From: Bacteroidetes bacterium ADurb.Bin217
Lineage (GTDB): Bacteria > Bacteroidota > Bacteroidia > Bacteroidales > UBA1715
Reading direction: 5' to 3'
Assembly: GCA_002069975.1 (NCBI GenBank)
Contig: MWCJ01000007.1
Location: 1-64,000, forward strand
DNA: 64,000 nt
Position numbers and translations under genes: made by a program. The notes under the pieces are model-generated. The model was not told where the DNA came from. It searched no databases and saw only the letters and a program-made list of their open reading frames with translations. Of the stretch, positions 62,398 to 64,000 are shown piece by piece (the first letter of the stretch is position 1; each line of letters opens with the position of its first letter).

Positions 62398-62427
62398 ATG
62401 AGCCTGCATTTTTGTATACAGGCTCAT
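62398..62427 (-). terminator. intrinsic terminator of fic
   Basis: ATGAGCCTG (62398-62406) pairs with CAGGCTCAT (62419-62427) around a 12-nt loop. The T-run follows the stem only in the minus direction, so it acts on fic, which ends 4 bp away; the fic stop is next to the stem. Confidence 0.75.
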
Positions 62428-62431
62428 AATT

Positions 62432-63499
62432 CTATGCAAGTTCTATATGTTCTTGTAACGATTGTATAACATTTTGAACAATCAATTCATAAAATGTATT
62501 AGGATTGTTATGAATTTGAACTTGTTCTAAAGCATTGTAATATTGTTTTTTAGCATCTGAATCTCCTTTTACTATTGCAATTGTATAGCCATGTTGTAAT
62601 AATATACAATTCATAAGCAAACGAGCTGTTCGACCGTTGCCATCAATAAATGGATGAATAGTAACCAATCGTTCATGCATTTCGGCAGCCAAAAGAATTG
62701 GATGTAATTTCTTTTTTTGTTTTTTATAATGAGTAAAGAAATCATTCATCATTTGTGGTACAAGCAGCCAATCGGGAGGAACATGCTCACTTCCCGAAAT
62801 TCGAACTTGAACTTTTCTATATGTGCCGGCATTTTCATTATCTATGCTTTTTAATATTAATCGATGAATTTCTAAAACATTTCTTTGCGATATTTCTTCT
62901 TTTCCAACAAGCATAGTACTTACAAAATCTATAGCTTCACTATGGTTAATAGCTTCCAAATGTTCGCGCATACTTTTACCTCCTATAGTAATACCTTCGT
63001 TTACCACAAGTTGTGTTTCTTGCAGAGTTAAGGTATTTCCTTCAATTCTATTACTTTCAAAAGTATACTTTAATGCAAAATATTCTTTCATTTTGTGTAA
63101 TTGAGTTGCGTTTAAAGGTTTTTTTGAAAGCCACACTTCACGTAATGTATCTGCAATTTGAAGTTTTTCTTGAACAGAAGAATGTATCTGTTGAAGTTTA
63201 AAAACTTGTTTACTTGATAAATACTCAATTCTAGCTTCAGCAGCTTGTAATGCTTCTTTAGCGGTTTCTTCAAATTGTATGATTTCGTAAATTTTTTCTG
63301 TAATATATGCTGTACGTATTTCTGTATAGGGAATTTCTAATGCTCTTGATAAATTTTGTATATGAGCTTCAGAAGGAATTCTTTGTCCCGATTCGTATTT
63401 TGACAAAAGTGCTTGGTCTATACCCGAAAGATTACTGAGGGTTAGCATAGTCATGTTTTGAGATATACGTGCTTTTTTTATTATTTCTTGTAGTTTCAT
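62432..63499 (-). CDS. XRE-Fic fusion protein (predicted AMPylase with self-inhibitory helix)
   Basis: The 355-residue protein joins an N-terminal Cro/CI-type HTH (about 5-60, LSNLSGIDQALLSKYESGQR core) to a Fic domain. The Fic motif HPFIDGNGRTAR is at 282-293. An inhibitory-helix motif SNRIEG (Ser149-x3-Glu153-Gly154) precedes it in the same chain, the class II arrangement where the Glu blocks ATP binding. The segment 62-145 is helical, linking the domains. The predicted activity is transfer of AMP, normally restrained. Inverted repeats around its -7 box suggest it binds its own promoter. Targets unknown; cytosolic. Confidence 0.94.
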   Translation of the reverse strand: MKLQEIIKKARISQNMTMLTLSNLSGIDQALLSKYESGQRIPSEAHIQNLSRALEIPYTEIRTAYITEKIYEIIQFEETAKEALQAAEARIEYLSSKQVFKLQQIHSSVQEKLQIADTLREVWLSKKPLNATQLHKMKEYFALKYTFESNRIEGNTLTLQETQLVVNEGITIGGKSMREHLEAINHSEAIDFVSTMLVGKEEISQRNVLEIHRLILKSIDNENAGTYRKVQVRISGSEHVPPDWLLVPQMMNDFFTHYKKQKKKLHPILLAAEMHERLVTIHPFIDGNGRTARLLMNCILLQHGYTIAIVKGDSDAKKQYYNALEQVQIHNNPNTFYELIVQNVIQSLQEHIELA

Positions 63500-63503
63500 T
63501 GTG

Positions 63504-63537
63504 TATGACTTTTTATTTCATGACAAAAATAGTCATA
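63504..63537. promoter_or_regulatory. fic promoter with flanking ATGAC inverted repeats
   Basis: The minus-strand -7 box TATTTTTG (63524-63531) lies between ATGAC (63520-63524) and GTCAT (63532-63536). A third half-site, ATGAC, is at 63505-63509, and TATGACT (63504-63510) with AGTCATA (63531-63537) form a 7-bp inverted repeat. Candidate operator for the XRE domain. Confidence 0.55.
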
Positions 63538-63830
63538 TTTTATGTGTTTGTCAATATTTAATCTATTTATTTGTTAGATTTTGTTTAGTGTATATTATTC
63601 TCTGTTAATTGTAATTAAAAAACCTTATATATATAGAGCAAGCCAAGATAGGTGGTCTTTCATTCTTATAGTTTTTCCAATTTATATTAGGTTAGGCTCT
63701 GGAGTTGGGGGAAGATTTAGTTTTGGAGCACACTTGATGATTTTAGGAATTTAGATATAAACATATTCTAAAGAATTCAAAAAATTGGTATGCTAATTTT
63801 TATATTATTATAGAAATCAATATTATGGAG
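63538..63830. other. intergenic region without a supported gene
   Basis: About 290 bp between the fic operator and the anmK stop. A short plus reading frame (about 63622-63753) contains a glycine-rich GSGVGGRFSFGAHL-like stretch, but it lacks a clear start and known homologue and may be a gene remnant. The rest is AT-rich with nothing recognisable. Confidence 0.4.
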
Positions 63831-64000
63831 TTAGATTTTCCAAATTATACCTCCGCATACATTTTGGTGAGCACCGGTAACACTTGCAAGGCAATTGTGT
63901 TTTTCCTGTATACGTAAATATCCTAAATAGGCAAAAATGAGAGCTTCTTTAAACTGTATAATTTCGTTCGATGGAATTATAAGTTCAGATTCGCTATAAT
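63831..64000 (-). CDS. anmK: anhydro-N-acetylmuramate kinase, C-terminal end (cut by window edge)
   Basis: The minus strand is open from base 63998 to a stop at 63833-63831 (56 codons). The peptide contains IQFKEALIFAYLGYLRIQ and CLASVTGAHQNVCGG, the pattern at the end of AnmK in Bacteroidota. AnmK phosphorylates 1,6-anhydro-MurNAc during peptidoglycan recycling. Only the last domain fragment is visible, so activity residues cannot be checked. The identification rests on this short but distinctive end. Confidence 0.8.
   Translation of the reverse strand, partial: YSESELIIPSNEIIQFKEALIFAYLGYLRIQEKHNCLASVTGAHQNVCGGIIWKI

Noticed and set aside
63622-63753. Short glycine-rich plus reading frame resembling part of a left-handed beta-helix protein
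   Set aside because: It is only about 44 codons, has no credible start or neighbour, and could be chance or a remnant.
1-64000. Search for tRNA, rRNA, insertion sequences, prophage and restriction or other defence genes
   Set aside because: No cloverleaf-like, rRNA-like or transposase-like sequence was recognised; the XRE-Fic gene is the nearest thing to a toxin-type gene.

Overview
The window is AT-rich, densely coded chromosomal DNA from a member of the Bacteroidota, most likely an anaerobic Bacteroidales-type organism. The evidence is Bacteroidota promoter elements (TAnnTTTG) in front of many genes, a type IX secretion (T9SS) C-terminal signal on a secreted protease, a PorE-like OmpA protein, a moxR/bat aerotolerance operon, SPII lipoproteins, a sodium-pumping methylmalonyl-CoA decarboxylase operon and a 2-oxoacid:ferredoxin oxidoreductase. 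No rRNA, tRNA, CRISPR array or insertion sequence was seen.

Layout. 1-3.3 kb: the 5' part of a large GAF/multi-PAS sensor histidine kinase (cut by the window edge) downstream of an alpha/beta hydrolase. 3.6-10.6 kb: a lipoprotein, then DUF4783-nadC-PafA-like protein, a beta-barrel protein and a PorE-like envelope protein. 10.8-15.5 kb: an accessory block of a T9SS-exported M4 metalloprotease, two lipoproteins and a small XRE regulator, poor in CpG compared with the neighbouring der gene. 15.6-17.4 kb: der and a lipoprotein. 17.6-26.7 kb: the moxR-DUF58-batA-batB-batC-batD-batE operon with an inserted Dabb protein. 26.8-32.7 kb: PBP1A, a MATE transporter, prs and rplY. 32.8-36.6 kb (minus): tsaE, a stand-alone RapZ C-terminal domain overlapping an APH-fold kinase, and an MsbA-like ABC exporter. 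36.7-42.9 kb (minus): ugd, UDP-xylose synthase, rfbA, rfbC and rfbD, then two small proteins and a tRNA-dihydrouridine synthase. 43-49 kb (minus): two FKBP lipoproteins and the mce-mmdA-oadG-biotin carrier-oadB operon. 49.2-52.8 kb: an alpha-oxoamine synthase, a bacterial SET-domain protein overlapping recR, and a minus operon of DUF3127, ppnP and an unknown. 53-62.4 kb: aspartate aminotransferase, asnB, korAB and mutS. 62.4-64 kb: an XRE-Fic fusion and the 3' end of anmK.

How the genes fit together. The methylmalonyl-CoA epimerase and decarboxylase genes form one operon that would close a succinate-to-propionate route and export sodium, and KorAB would supply reduced ferredoxin/2-oxoacid chemistry. 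Ugd plus UXS give UDP-xylose, and RfbA/C/D give most of the dTDP-rhamnose route (rfbB is not here), both for surface polysaccharide. PorE-like protein and the CTD-bearing protease belong to the T9SS world.

The points I would look at first are these: (1) a PafA-family protein behind nadC that has lost most catalytic residues; (2) a biotin carrier with two tandem biotinyl domains; (3) a small SET-domain methyltransferase coupled to recR; (4) an XRE-Fic fusion whose own -7 box sits inside inverted repeats; (5) an XRE gene whose start codon lies inside a perfect palindrome; (6) a DUF3127 protein with an SSB-like C-terminal tip; (7) an APH kinase overlapping a RapZ sensor domain; (8) intrinsic terminators placed exactly 8 nt before start codons, or with promoter boxes inside them. 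I did not find a single obvious, complete, unknown multi-gene defence-like system; the strongest candidates are the individual genes above. Start codons were re-judged by eye, and several genes start downstream of the longest reading frame.
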